From Ciceribacter sichuanensis (lineage in GTDB: Bacteria; Pseudomonadota; Alphaproteobacteria; Rhizobiales; Rhizobiaceae): a DNA stretch of 64,000 nt. The notes under the pieces were generated by a model, which saw nothing but the letters and a program-made list of their open reading frames with translations, was not told where the DNA came from and ran no database searches. Made by a program: the position numbers and the translations under genes. Location: NCBI RefSeq assembly GCF_024055605.1, contig NZ_JAMXLX010000010.1, positions 62,001-126,000 on the forward strand. The letters run 5' to 3'. Positions 45,650 through 55,457 of the stretch are shown one piece after another (within the stretch, counting starts at the first letter, position 1; each line of letters begins with the position of its first letter).

Positions 45650-46072
45650 GCTGATATGCAGGGCGCCTGCCCTGCCGTGATCCGATCTTTCTCACTGGCG
45701 ACCAGTTTCAGCGGCGGTGCCGCCGAATTTGGCTTTGCACATGTGCATGCCTGCATCGCCGAGCGCTTAGCGTTTCCGTTCTTGTGTATTATGGTGGTTG
45801 CAATCGCGGTCAATGACACTGATTAGAACCTTTTCAGTCAGCACAGGCGCTGCCCGGAATTGATTGGTCTCCACCTAAACCCTGCCAGGTTACGATCCGT
45901 ATCAGGTTAAATCCGGCATCTATGCCAAAGCCGGGCAGAAATTCCAGTTATCCCCGATGCGCAGATTTCCCGAGCCAGTTCTGTTTTTTCTTGCCGTTAC
46001 GCGGCGGCCAACACGAATTGACTGGCCATCACCGCCCAATCGTGCGCAGGATGATTTTTAAGGGAAACATCC
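45650..46072. other. Gap without a supported gene
   Basis: 423 bases. Short readings on both strands (for example 45656 rightward and 45634-45819 leftward) lack ribosome sites or recognisable products. A TGATCC at 45678 has no matching -10. Confidence 0.5.
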
Positions 46073-46459
46073 ATGCGAACCTCACTGCTGTCTTTGGGAC
46101 TTCTCTTGCTGATGGCGCCGGGTGCGTTCGCCAAGGAGCCATTTACCGAAATCTTCCTGTCCACGGACAAGATTTCTCATGAAGTCGCTGGCACCATTAC
46201 CCACGACACCACCCGTTCGTTTGTTTACCGATCAGCTGCGGACGGTGATATCACCGTCAAGGTTGCCGCAGAAAACGCCATCTGCGGCTTCGAAATAAAA
46301 CGTAGTTCTGCTCCCGGGTTCCAGCCCGACATCAGCTCCTTTCCTGCATCCCGTGTCTTCAGCGCGAAAAGAGGAGAGACGTTCATACTCTCATTCTTCC
46401 AGTCCCGGACCGCATGGACCGAAAAAAAGGAATGTCTGTACTCGCTCTCCATCAGTTAA
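46073..46459 (+). CDS. Small secreted protein
   Basis: 128 residues with a signal peptide (about 1-20, ending AFA) and a beta-rich mature domain with two cysteines (NAICGFEIK and KKECLYSL) likely to pair. AAGGGA precedes the ATG. No family recognised. 46460-46770 shows no further gene. Confidence 0.6.
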   Translation: MRTSLLSLGLLLLMAPGAFAKEPFTEIFLSTDKISHEVAGTITHDTTRSFVYRSAADGDITVKVAAENAICGFEIKRSSAPGFQPDISSFPASRVFSAKRGETFILSFFQSRTAWTEKKECLYSLSIS

Positions 46460-46770
46460 GTCGCGGTGATCTGCTCACGCGGTTCGAGCGCGATGTTTGT
46501 CGCAGCCGATGGAACTTGGCGATGACCATTGCAGGTGGTCTCATTCTTGGCAAAGGGTGTGGTCGCAGAAAATTTTCACTGCCCGCGATGGACGGTGGAA
46601 GGCAACGTATTCGTTTCTCCGCGGCCTATCATGGCCTGCGTGCGATTTATGCTCTCGATCATTCCGAGAGTGGGGCTGGAACACCCCGTTAGGTATTCGC
46701 CTGACGCCACGCGGGGGAATTCCACCCCCGGCCGGCCCCCCGGATGTCGGCTGTCTTCATCCAGGTGAAA

Positions 46771-46798
46771 AATGCGCCCCTAGCAGAGCGGGCGCATT
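46771..46798 (-). terminator. Terminator of the second csp gene
   Basis: On the minus strand a nine-base stem (AATGCGCCC/GGGCGCATT) with a ten-base loop is followed by T residues, 11 bases after the csp stop. Confidence 0.8.
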
Positions 46799-46808
46799 CA
46801 GGTCGTGA

Positions 46809-47012
46809 TCAAGCAGATCTTACGTTTTCCGCTTTTGACTTACCCGTTTTGCGGTCCTGCCCGATTTCATAGCTGACCTTTTGGCCATCGCGAAGCGATC
46901 CACCGTCTGCCAGCGCCGAAACATGCACGAAAACGTCCGGGCCGCCGCTATCGGGTGTGATGAAGCCAAAGCCCTTGTCCTGATTGAAAAACTTAACCGT
47001 ACCCGTTGCCAT
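46809..47012 (-). CDS. cspA: Cold-shock protein, CspA family (second copy)
   Basis: 67 residues, RNP1 KGFGFITP and RNP2 DVFVHVSAL. GAGGA precedes the ATG. The 460-base gap upstream, to 47476, has room for the long structured leader usual for cold-shock mRNAs; no gene was supported there. Confidence 0.95.
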   Translation of the reverse strand: MATGTVKFFNQDKGFGFITPDSGGPDVFVHVSALADGGSLRDGQKVSYEIGQDRKTGKSKAENVRSA

Positions 47013-47476
47013 TGCATCCTCATGATTTAGGCGGCGTGTTTGCCGCTGGCCGGAAGTTTATTGACCGGCAGCTATTTGTGCAACTTCGCGATTGAGAGGT
47101 TTTGGCAATGGTCACGGATGGGAGGCTATATTTGGAAGAAAAGCGGACATCTTATCTGCCTGCGCGAGCATGATCAGCCGGTCTTGCAGGCGCAAGAGCC
47201 TCCTTGATGCTGAAGTCATGCTGGATACAAACATCCACATTTTCACGGTGGAAAACCGACCGCAGCAAGTGCGCGCGGTCCTCGGTTCAGGGTGAGCACG
47301 ACCAAGGGATAGGATTCGGATCCACCCGTATGATTGAGACCGCAGGCGTCCGGCGGCACATTTCTCCCCGGAGCAGGCGTTCAGTTTACTCCGCAACGAC
47401 CAGCATCGAAGCGCCAGCGACCCTTTCTGCAGGGCGCGAAACGGCGCTGCCGAACACAGACCGAAGGAACGAGACA

Positions 47477-48028
47477 ATGAATGTTGTAACCGACAAGCTT
47501 CTTTCCCAATCCGCGTATTCTCACGATATCGACATTCCCTTCGAACAGGTCGATATCGCCGATTGGCTGTTCAACTTGCCTGAGGCCGAGTATCAGCGTT
47601 GCTGCCCGCCTGATCATATCGCTTGCGGCGCAACTTTCACGGATGACGGCCGCAAGATGTCGATCAACGTGGAGAAGATCGGCACCGGTCTCGTCATCCA
47701 GCACTATGTTGCAGAAGAGGCGACGCCCTCTTATTGCCGTATGAACTCGATCTCCGACGTCTTTACCCCGACGGGCGATCGCACGCAGGTCAATGTGATC
47801 TGGGAATTGATCGCTGAACCGATCGAAGGCAACCGCACCCGCTACACCAACCGTGTCACCTGCCATCCGACGGATGTGTTTCTGGCCTTCATCGAGCAGC
47901 ATGGCCAGACATTCGAACAGGCCGCAGCAGCACGTCAGGCAGCCGGCGGCGACCATAACCACCGCGAAACTCCGCTTTTTGCAGAAAGCATTGCCCGCAA
48001 GGCCCGGGCTAAGGCGGCGGTCAAGTGA
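47477..48028 (+). CDS. SRPBCC-like conserved hypothetical protein
   Basis: 183 residues from ATG 47477 with AAGGA upstream. Pattern of alternating strands (MSINVEKIGTGLVIQHYVAE, RTQVNVIWELIAEP, RTRYTNRVTCHPTD) and a final helix suggests the START/SRPBCC ligand-binding fold. Overlaps the start of the oxidoreductase (GTGA), so they are co-translated. Function unknown. Confidence 0.65.
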   Translation: MNVVTDKLLSQSAYSHDIDIPFEQVDIADWLFNLPEAEYQRCCPPDHIACGATFTDDGRKMSINVEKIGTGLVIQHYVAEEATPSYCRMNSISDVFTPTGDRTQVNVIWELIAEPIEGNRTRYTNRVTCHPTDVFLAFIEQHGQTFEQAAAARQAAGGDHNHRETPLFAESIARKARAKAAVK

Positions 48029-49032
48029 AGGCGGTCGTCTACGATCAATTTGGCACGGCGGATGTTCTCCGCCTTGCCAATGTTCCGCAGCCGGAACCGC
48101 GCCCGGGAGACCTCCTTGTCAGGGTCAGGGCACTGGGTGTCAACCGCGCCGATATTCTCCAGCGTCAAGGCTACTACGGCACGCAAACCTATGGGGAAAG
48201 TGCACTGCTGGGATTGGAGTTGTCCGGCGAAGTCGTGGCAGTCGGATCCGATGTCGTCGATATGCAGCCTGGCGATCGCGTCATGGCCATCGTTGGCGGT
48301 GGAGCCTATGCGGAATATGCGCGCGTTGATCGCGGCATGGCGGTGGCAATTCCTGAAGGCCTCGATTTCATTGGCGCCGCTGCCGTGATGGAATCCTTCG
48401 TCACGGCCTGGGAAGCGCTTGTTCATCTGGGTGAAATAGCGCCCGGCGACAGCATTCTCGTCCACGCAGCCGCAGGCGGCATCGGATCAGCGGCAGTCCA
48501 GATCGGCAAGGCTTTGGGCGCAAGGGTCTTTGCCACGGCTTCATCGGCTCGCCGAGCTGAGGTTGAGGCGCTTGGTGCGGAAGTCGTGTTCGACTACCGC
48601 GCGGAAGATTTCGAGCAGGGCATTCGCGAACAGACGAGTGGCAGCGGCGTTGACGTCATCGTCGACTTTCTGGGCGGTGACTATCTCGGGCGTAATCTGC
48701 GCAGTCTCCGGCCCGGTGGTCGGCTCGTGCAGGTCGGGCTGCTCAGCGGTCATGAGGATACAAGGATTCCCCTCGGACTCCTGTTGCACAACCATCTCCG
48801 TCTCATAGGCACCGTCATGAAATCACGGAGCGTCGACGAGAAGCGAGCAATGGTTCGCCGCTTCACCGAAAATGGGTTGCCGATGCTGGCGGATGGTCGC
48901 CTGAGGCCTGTAGTCGGGCAGACCTATCCATTATCCGAAGCGGCGCAGGCGCATCGTTCCATGGAAGCCGGGGGAGGCTTCGGCAAGATCGTTCTGACAA
49001 TCGACGACGTCCGGCTTGGTGCAGAGACCTAG
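48025..49032 (+). CDS. NADPH:quinone oxidoreductase-like MDR protein
   Basis: 335 residues from GTG. Zinc-free medium-chain reductase: N-terminal GroES-like domain, VNRADILQRQGYYG, nucleotide motif HAAAGGIGSAAVQIGKALGA. Resembles the PIG3/QOR group that reduces quinones and guards against redox stress. Coupled to the preceding SRPBCC-like gene. Confidence 0.9.
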   Translation: MKAVVYDQFGTADVLRLANVPQPEPRPGDLLVRVRALGVNRADILQRQGYYGTQTYGESALLGLELSGEVVAVGSDVVDMQPGDRVMAIVGGGAYAEYARVDRGMAVAIPEGLDFIGAAAVMESFVTAWEALVHLGEIAPGDSILVHAAAGGIGSAAVQIGKALGARVFATASSARRAEVEALGAEVVFDYRAEDFEQGIREQTSGSGVDVIVDFLGGDYLGRNLRSLRPGGRLVQVGLLSGHEDTRIPLGLLLHNHLRLIGTVMKSRSVDEKRAMVRRFTENGLPMLADGRLRPVVGQTYPLSEAAQAHRSMEAGGGFGKIVLTIDDVRLGAET

Positions 49033-49158
49033 TCTAAACGTCGAATTCGATCTGGCTTGACAAAAGTGAACTTGTAGTCATTTTTAAATTGTCTCTCTGC
49101 GGGTAAGCCCTTTGTCATGCGACATATCGGCGCTCTCGCCATCACCGAGGTCAATCAA

Positions 49159-51621
49159 ATGACAACATCTTCGCAGCGCCCGACGGGGCTTGTGGTGAGG
49201 CTCTTTGCCGTCATCCTGGTCCTGATCGGTGCGGCTTACGCCTATGGAGGCGCGCAACTCGCGTCTCTCGGCGGTTCTCCCTACTTTATCATCACCGGCA
49301 TCGCCGTCGTCGTCTCCGCTATCCTGGTCTGGCGGGGCAGCGCCTGGGGCGGCTGGGTGTATGCCGCCATGCTTGCCTACACATGGGTATGGGCGGTGAA
49401 GGAGGCAGGGGTAGACTTCTGGACCTTGCTGCCGCGACTGTCCGGGCCCTTCCTGTTCAGCCTGTTCTTCCTCACTCCGGCCTATAAGCGCAGCATCGTT
49501 TCCGGCCCCCGTCCTGCAGGTTTCCGTCGTGGCATCGCGGCAGTTTTCGCGCTTTCCATCCTTGGTCTTTTCGGCTGGGGCTTGGTGAAGGGCGACATTC
49601 ATGAGACGACCGCCACGCATGCGCTGCCGGAAGCCGTGGACACCTACGCATCCGCCGCGCCGGAAGGCGAGTGGCACTATTACGGTAACGACCAGCACGG
49701 CACGCGCTTTTCGCCGCTGACGCAGCTTAACCCGGAAAATGTCGACAAGTTGCAGGTCGCATGGACCTATCGCACGGGCGATTATCCGCCGCCGGAAGGC
49801 CCGAACCGCCGGTTCGAAGTGACGCCGCTGAAGGTCGGTGACAGCTTGTTCTTCTGCACGCCGCGCAATGATATCGTCGCGCTCGATGCGGAAACCGGCA
49901 AGGAACGCTGGCGCTTCAATGCCAAGGTGAACCTCCGGGGCGTGACCGGCTCGGCCGCCTGCCGTGGCGTCGCCTATTATGAGGCTCCGGTTTCCGAACC
50001 GGATCAGGGCACGGATACCGCACAGAACAGCGCCGGTCACGCCCTCTGCACCCGTCGTATCATCGGCCCGACCGTCGATGCCCGCCTGCTCGCCGTCGAT
50101 GCAGAAACTGGCGAAGCCTGCACCGGCTTTGGCGAGAACGGTCAGGTCGACCTCAAGAAGGGTCTCGGCGAGGTCATTTCCGGTTATTCCTACGTTTCGT
50201 CCGCACCGCAGATCGTCCGCGGCAAGGTGGTCATCGGCGGCTGGATTTCCGACGGCCAGTCGGTCAACGAACCTTCGGGCGTGATCCGTGCCTTCGACGC
50301 CAGGACCGGCGCATTCACCTGGGCCTTCGACATGGGCCGCGACACCTATCACGGCGAGCCGGAACCGGGCGAGGAATACACGCGCGGCACACCGAATTCC
50401 TGGGCGCCGATTTCCGCCGACGATGAACTGGGTCTCGTCTACATGCCCACCGGCAATGCGACGCCGGACTACTGGGGTGGCCATCGCCGGGACTTCGACA
50501 ATAAATATTCCGGCTCGGTCGTGGCGCTTGACGCCGAAACCGGTGCCGTACGTTGGTCCTTCCAGACCATTCATTACGATGTCTGGGACATGGATGTCGG
50601 CTCCCAGCCGAGTCTGATCGATCTCAAGGTCAACGGCGAAACGGTGCCAGCCCTCGTGCAGCTTACCAAGCGCGGCCAGAACTTCGTTCTCGACCGCCGC
50701 ACCGGCAAGCCGGTCTATGAGGTCAAGGAACTACCGGTGCCGCAGGGTGGCGCGGAAGCGGAGCGGCTCTCGAAGACGCAGCCCTTCTCGGTCGAAATGC
50801 CGGAATTCTCCGGCGTCGACCCGCAGAAGGTGACCGGCATCGATGAAACCGACATGTGGGGCGCCACGCCCTTCGACATGATGTGGTGCCGCATCCAGTA
50901 CAGGAAGGCCCGCTGGGAAGGTCCGCTGACCCCGCCTGGCGAAGACCCGATCGTCTTCTTCCCCGGCTCGCTCGGCGGCAACAACTGGGGCTCCGGCTCC
51001 TACGACCCGGAGCGCAAGATCCTCGTCGCCAACTGGAACCGCGTGCCGATGTACCTGCGCCTCATTCCGCGCCCGGAAGCGGACAAGATGGGTCTCAAGG
51101 CGGCTGACGGCTCGCCTGGCACCAGCGTCGGCGGCAATGTTCCGCAGATGGGTGTGCCCTATGCGGCGGGTCTTGCCCCGTTCATGTCGCCGCTCGGCGC
51201 ACCTTGTCTCGCGCCGCCCTATGGCATGGTGACCGCAATCGACCTGACGACCAAGAAGGTCATCTGGTCGAAGCGCTCCGGCACGGCGGAGGACAGCGGC
51301 ATCACCATCGGAAAGACGAAGATCAAGGCCAGCTTGCCGATCAAGATGGGGATTCCGGGTCTCGGCGGCACCATCACCACCAAGTCCGGCCTCGTCTTCG
51401 TTGCGGCCTCAGGCGAACAGTCACTTCGTGCGATGAACCTCGCCACCGGCGATATCCTCTGGAAGGACCGGTTGCCGGCAGGCGGCAACGCCACGCCAAT
51501 GACCTATCTCTCCAACGAAAGCGGACGCCAGTTCGTGGTCATCGCCGCCGGCGGACACAACCTGATGCAGACGCAGCCCGGCGACTATCTCGTCGCCTAT
51601 GCATTGCCGAAGGCGAACTGA
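49159..51621 (+). CDS. gcd: Membrane-bound PQQ-dependent glucose dehydrogenase
   Basis: 820 residues from ATG 49159 (GAGG upstream). Five N-terminal membrane helices (to about 145) anchor it and hold ubiquinone. The periplasmic eight-bladed propeller starts at EWHYYGNDQHGTRFSPL. PQQ/catalytic Asp region: DVWDMDVGSQPSL. It oxidises glucose to gluconolactone. No PQQ synthesis genes are in the window. Ends at a strong terminator. Confidence 0.95.
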   Translation: MTTSSQRPTGLVVRLFAVILVLIGAAYAYGGAQLASLGGSPYFIITGIAVVVSAILVWRGSAWGGWVYAAMLAYTWVWAVKEAGVDFWTLLPRLSGPFLFSLFFLTPAYKRSIVSGPRPAGFRRGIAAVFALSILGLFGWGLVKGDIHETTATHALPEAVDTYASAAPEGEWHYYGNDQHGTRFSPLTQLNPENVDKLQVAWTYRTGDYPPPEGPNRRFEVTPLKVGDSLFFCTPRNDIVALDAETGKERWRFNAKVNLRGVTGSAACRGVAYYEAPVSEPDQGTDTAQNSAGHALCTRRIIGPTVDARLLAVDAETGEACTGFGENGQVDLKKGLGEVISGYSYVSSAPQIVRGKVVIGGWISDGQSVNEPSGVIRAFDARTGAFTWAFDMGRDTYHGEPEPGEEYTRGTPNSWAPISADDELGLVYMPTGNATPDYWGGHRRDFDNKYSGSVVALDAETGAVRWSFQTIHYDVWDMDVGSQPSLIDLKVNGETVPALVQLTKRGQNFVLDRRTGKPVYEVKELPVPQGGAEAERLSKTQPFSVEMPEFSGVDPQKVTGIDETDMWGATPFDMMWCRIQYRKARWEGPLTPPGEDPIVFFPGSLGGNNWGSGSYDPERKILVANWNRVPMYLRLIPRPEADKMGLKAADGSPGTSVGGNVPQMGVPYAAGLAPFMSPLGAPCLAPPYGMVTAIDLTTKKVIWSKRSGTAEDSGITIGKTKIKASLPIKMGIPGLGGTITTKSGLVFVAASGEQSLRAMNLATGDILWKDRLPAGGNATPMTYLSNESGRQFVVIAAGGHNLMQTQPGDYLVAYALPKAN

Positions 51622-51640
51622 TCGCGATCCGGCATGACAG

Positions 51641-51677
51641 AAACCCCGCCCCCGGGATCTCTCGGGGGCGGGGTTTT
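51641..51677 (+). terminator. Strong rho-independent terminator
   Basis: A perfect 14-bp stem (51641-51654 with 51663-51676), eight-base loop and T-run, 20 bases after the glucose dehydrogenase stop. The A-rich left arm makes it work on both strands, also ending the leftward MFS remnant. Confidence 0.9.
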
Positions 51678-51745
51678 GCGTGTGGAGAACGTCCTTCGAT
51701 CGCGCGCCGAAACGTGGCGTCATCTCTCCGGTATCAGTGACGGCC

Positions 51746-52000
51746 TCAGAGTGACCCGCGCAGGCGGCCGAGGAGAAGAAAAGCGGCGAGAACACCGACC
51801 ATGTAGACAATATAGGGAACGGTGATCGTCGAATGGCGAAGCGCCCATGTCTGTTCGTAAAGCGGATAAAGCGGACTGGCCATGGTTGCGCCCATGGTCC
51901 CGGCTGCCAATGCGAGGGCCACAAGCATGAATGGCACCCACGATACGGGGTGACTGTGGGTCACGAGGGCCTCGTATTGGAAAAGGAAAGCCTTCCACAT
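51746..52000 (-). pseudogene. Truncated MFS transporter
   Basis: 84 codons from ATG 52000. Residues HPVSWVPFMLVALALAAGTM and MASPLYPLYEQTW, then TVPYIVYMVGVLAAFLLLGRL, form the first two membrane helices of a major-facilitator exporter. The reading ends where the conserved G-x-L-x-D-R loop should follow (GRLRGSL, stop). About 300 residues are missing, and no continuation was found before the terminator at 51641. Divergent from a TetR gene across a large operator, so it is the likely former target. Confidence 0.7.
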
Positions 52001-52069
52001 CTGGTCAAGGAAGGAAGGGCTTCGTAAAGTGTGACAGGGGGAGGATTGGCTCCACGCCGGGGGCGACGT

Positions 52070-52118
52070 AGATCTGTACCGGAACAGATCTAAAATGATC
52101 ATTTGGTCATTTTAGATC
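52070..52118. promoter_or_regulatory. TetR operator array
   Basis: Two inverted repeats: AGATCTGT/ACAGATCT (52070-52077, 52084-52091) and 12-base arms GATCTAAAATGA/TCATTTTAGATC (52087-52098, 52107-52118). They share a GATCT half site. Located between the MFS remnant and the TetR gene. Confidence 0.75.
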
Positions 52119-52155
52119 AAGCCAATTCCTGCAATTGCAATTTCGAGGAATATTG

Positions 52156-52797
52156 ATGGCCGAAGAGATGATCAGGCAGGCCGAAAAGCCTGCGGCAAGA
52201 GTGCGCGGACCGAGTGTCGAAAAGACTGCGCGCACGCGCGAACAGATCATCCGGGCGGCCATGGACGAGTTTCTCGACAAGGGCTATGCCGACGCGACCA
52301 TGGCTGGCATCGCAGCCCGCGCTGGTCTGGCAAAGGGGACGACCTATCGCTACTTCGAGACCAAGGAGGCGCTGTTCGCGGGTATCGTCCGCGATATCGT
52401 AATAGACCCTCTCGCTGCGGCCCATAGTCGTCCGATCGGCCCGGATGAGTCAGTTGCAGACTATTGCCGTTCTACTCTTTTACCGGCGATGCGTCTGATC
52501 GAAGACAAAGGACGTGCCAGCATAGCGCGACTGGTGTTGACGGAAGGACAGGTCTTTCCCTATCTCGCCGACGTCTATCGCAAGGAGGTCTACGAACCTT
52601 TCATCGACCATCTGCACCAGTTGGCGAAAATGGCAGCTGAGCGCGGCGAGCTGAAATGCATGTTCCTTGTCGACTCTCCCCATCTGTTGGCGGCCCCGCT
52701 CTGGATGGGGATCGTTCACAACGGCTTACTGAAGCCGAGCCAGCAAATCGATACGGCAGCCCTGTTCGAAGCACAGATCGGCCTGCTGTTCAAATAG
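52156..52797 (+). CDS. TetR-family transcriptional regulator
   Basis: 213 residues from ATG 52156 (GAGGA upstream). DNA-binding domain TREQIIRAAMDEFLDKG...GIAARAGLAKGTTYRYFETKEALF; the C-terminal half (from about 80) is the ligand/dimer domain. The adjacent operator suggests autorepression. Its efflux-gene partner is broken, so it may now regulate only itself or distant genes. Confidence 0.9.
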   Translation: MAEEMIRQAEKPAARVRGPSVEKTARTREQIIRAAMDEFLDKGYADATMAGIAARAGLAKGTTYRYFETKEALFAGIVRDIVIDPLAAAHSRPIGPDESVADYCRSTLLPAMRLIEDKGRASIARLVLTEGQVFPYLADVYRKEVYEPFIDHLHQLAKMAAERGELKCMFLVDSPHLLAAPLWMGIVHNGLLKPSQQIDTAALFEAQIGLLFK

Positions 52798-53041
52798 GCG
52801 CGGTGGAATTGCTAAGTTCGGGAAGGGGCCATCGCGTTTGTTTCAGGATTGCCGGATCGCAAGAGCCTTGCTCCCTCGCCTAGGTTTTGGCTAACCAATC
52901 ATCAGGAATTTCATATTTTACATTCCCCCGTGCGGGGCCTCTTATTCTCCCAACAGCAAGTCGCAAACTTCAGTGATGAGCGCCGGCAAAGCCTTGCCGG
53001 AGCCCGGGCGAGGTTTGTCCATAACGGCCAAGAGGAGAACC

Positions 53042-53773
53042 ATGACGGCACCCGATGAGACGCAAATCCGCATCGATCTGGCAGCCTGCTTCCGTATCGT
53101 TGCAAAGCTTGGCATGCACGAAGCCGTCGCGAACCATTTCAGCGCCGCCGTTTCTCCAGATGGCCGCAAGTTCCTGCTGAACCCGAAGTGGAAACACTTC
53201 TCGACCATTCGCGCGAGCGATCTCATCCTGCTCGATGCGGATGACGAGGACGCCAAGAGCCGACCGGACATCGATCCGACGGCGTGGTCCATCCATGGGC
53301 AGCTCCATAGGCTTGCGCCGCACATTCGCGTCGCGCTCCACCTTCATCCGATTTATTCGACCACGATCGCCACGCTAAAGGACCCGACTGTCAAGCCGAT
53401 CGACCAGAACACTGCGCGTTACTTCAACCGCATTGCCGTTGACACGCTCTATGGAGGCATGGCCGACACGGAAGCCGAGGGCGCTCGTCTTGCACACCTG
53501 CTGGGCAACAAATCGCGGCTGATGATGGGCAATCACGGCGTCATGGTGACTTCCGGTACGATCGGCGAGGCCTTCGACGACATCTACACCCTTGAGCGCG
53601 CCTGCCAGATCCTGGTCAATGCCTATGCTACGGGCCAGCCGCTGAATGTGCTCGATGACGATGTCGCCGAGAAAACCGCCCAGGATTGGGAGGGTATTAC
53701 CGACTTCTCCATCGCTCACTTCGAAGAAATGAAGCGGATGCTGGACAGGGAAGATCCCTCATATGCCAGCTGA
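53042..53773 (+). CDS. Class II aldolase/adducin family protein
   Basis: 243 residues from ATG 53042 (GAGGAG upstream). Metal-binding His pair in VALHLHPIYS (about 103-105) and later His in MMGNHGVMVTSG. Family members are aldolases or decarboxylases that use a divalent metal. M. loti uses a family member to decarboxylate a B6-derived pyridine dicarboxylate, but this sequence is closer to the adducin-like group. It precedes an HpaB-type gene by 126 bases. Confidence 0.88.
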   Translation: MTAPDETQIRIDLAACFRIVAKLGMHEAVANHFSAAVSPDGRKFLLNPKWKHFSTIRASDLILLDADDEDAKSRPDIDPTAWSIHGQLHRLAPHIRVALHLHPIYSTTIATLKDPTVKPIDQNTARYFNRIAVDTLYGGMADTEAEGARLAHLLGNKSRLMMGNHGVMVTSGTIGEAFDDIYTLERACQILVNAYATGQPLNVLDDDVAEKTAQDWEGITDFSIAHFEEMKRMLDREDPSYAS

Positions 53774-53899
53774 GACGGAGTTCGGCTTCGTATTGTTTGA
53801 AGCATAAACCCGGAAACTTTTATTTTTCAGCCAGAACGAAGCCGCCGATAATCGACGCAGCAATCGAAATACCAGATCGAGACACTTGAAGGGTCCGAA

Positions 53900-55420
53900 A
53901 TGATCAGAACGGGTTCAGAATACAAGGATTCCATTCGCGGCACGCGCGAGGTTTACGTAAGAGGTGAGCGTGTGAAGGATGTGACCGCACATCCGATGTT
54001 CAAGCCGCTCGTGGATATCCGCGCCCGCATCTATGACATGCAGCACGATCCGGCGACGCGCCATATCATGGCCTACAAGGAAGACGGCGAGTGGAACGCG
54101 GTCAACAACAAGCTGCCTCACACCCAGGCCGACTGGTGGGACAAGCGCCGGGCGACGGATACCGTTCTCGAGGATGTCGGCGGCATCGTCACCCGCGTCG
54201 GCGATGAGACCGTCGGCGAGATGTGGTCGCTATTCGACGGCCAGGACGTTTTGAACGAGGTCGATCCGCAGTTTTCGGAAAATATCCGCAACCATATCCA
54301 GAAGGTGCTGCATCACGATCCCTTCCATGTATCCGCCAACACGGATCCGAAGGGTGACCGCTCCAAGCCGCCGCAGGAGCAGGACCCGGACATGCTGCTG
54401 CATGTGGTCAAGGAAACCGATCAGGGCATCGTGGTGCGGGGCGCCAAATACGAGACCGCCGCCGCTTACGCCAACCAGGCCTTCACCAAGCCGACCATCG
54501 CCAACTGGGGCAACTCCGCCTATTCCGACTATGCCGTCGGTTTCATCTGCGACCTCAACTCGCCGAACCTGAAGTTCATCTGCCGCACCGGTTTTGCAGG
54601 ACGCGCGCCGGCGGAAGACTATCCCCTGTCGAACAAGTTCGACGAAGTCGACACGCTGGTGATCTTCGACGACGTGCTGATCCCGTGGGAGAATGTTCTT
54701 TTCTACCGCCACACCAAGGCGGCAATGTTCATTCGCGCCACGCTGCACCGTTACTCCGCGTTTGCCTTCACCCAGCGCAACCTGAAGCTTGCCGACATGA
54801 TGATCGGCGCGGCTCTTTTCAACGTGCGCCAGACGGGGCTCGACAAGCAGCAGGCGGTTCAGGAAAAGCTTGCCCAGCTCGCCTGCTACCGGGAGGGCAT
54901 CAATGCTCATCTGACGGCGGCGATCACGCTTTCCGAGCGTTCGCCGGGCGGCTTGATCATGCCCAACCAGTCGCTGCTCTATTCGGGCCGCGTACTCGCC
55001 TGTTCGCAACTCCACGAAATGATGCACTTGACCCGCGAACTTTGCGGCGGCCAGATCTGCGTCACGCCGGACAAGGCCTCCTTCGATGCACCGGAAACCA
55101 AGCCGTGGCTGGACAAGTTCTACACGGTCAACGAGGACTGGGTGGCGGAGGATCGCCGCAAGCTGCTCGCCTTCGCGCGGGACATGCTGAACTCGGATTA
55201 TGCCGGTCACCGGCTGACCTTCCAGCTCTTCGCCCAGTCGCCGCCCTTCGCGCATCTGGCCGCCGTCTACCGCAACTTCGACTGGGACGGCCCGATGGAA
55301 TTCGTCAAGCATGCGGCCGGTCTGTCGGACTCGGTTCTCGGCGAGACGACCCGCACGCCCGGCGACAGCGCCGTCTCGCGCTGGTTCGATACGCAAGCCA
55401 CCCGTTCCGCCGCAGAATAA
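53900..55420 (+). CDS. HpaB-family flavin-dependent monooxygenase (second)
   Basis: 506 residues, opening MIRTGSEYKDSIRGTREVYVRGERV as usual for 4-hydroxyphenylacetate 3-monooxygenase. FDDVLIPWENVLFYRHT and the C-terminal GDSAVSRWF match the family. It is distinct from the one at 26381, with little identity outside the common motifs. Reductase partner follows 37 bases later. Substrate unknown; neighbours suggest a nitrogen compound. Confidence 0.9.
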   Translation: MIRTGSEYKDSIRGTREVYVRGERVKDVTAHPMFKPLVDIRARIYDMQHDPATRHIMAYKEDGEWNAVNNKLPHTQADWWDKRRATDTVLEDVGGIVTRVGDETVGEMWSLFDGQDVLNEVDPQFSENIRNHIQKVLHHDPFHVSANTDPKGDRSKPPQEQDPDMLLHVVKETDQGIVVRGAKYETAAAYANQAFTKPTIANWGNSAYSDYAVGFICDLNSPNLKFICRTGFAGRAPAEDYPLSNKFDEVDTLVIFDDVLIPWENVLFYRHTKAAMFIRATLHRYSAFAFTQRNLKLADMMIGAALFNVRQTGLDKQQAVQEKLAQLACYREGINAHLTAAITLSERSPGGLIMPNQSLLYSGRVLACSQLHEMMHLTRELCGGQICVTPDKASFDAPETKPWLDKFYTVNEDWVAEDRRKLLAFARDMLNSDYAGHRLTFQLFAQSPPFAHLAAVYRNFDWDGPMEFVKHAAGLSDSVLGETTRTPGDSAVSRWFDTQATRSAAE

Positions 55421-55457
55421 CGGCCGAACCCGGTCGTTCTCCCAGGGAGCAATCACG

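Noticed and set aside
45678..45705. TGATCC as a fourth RpoE-type promoter
   Set aside because: At the required 16-base distance the sequence is GACCAG, not CGTA-like.
49084..50574. 496-codon minus-strand reading frame
   Set aside because: Opposite the well-supported glucose dehydrogenase; no domain recognised.
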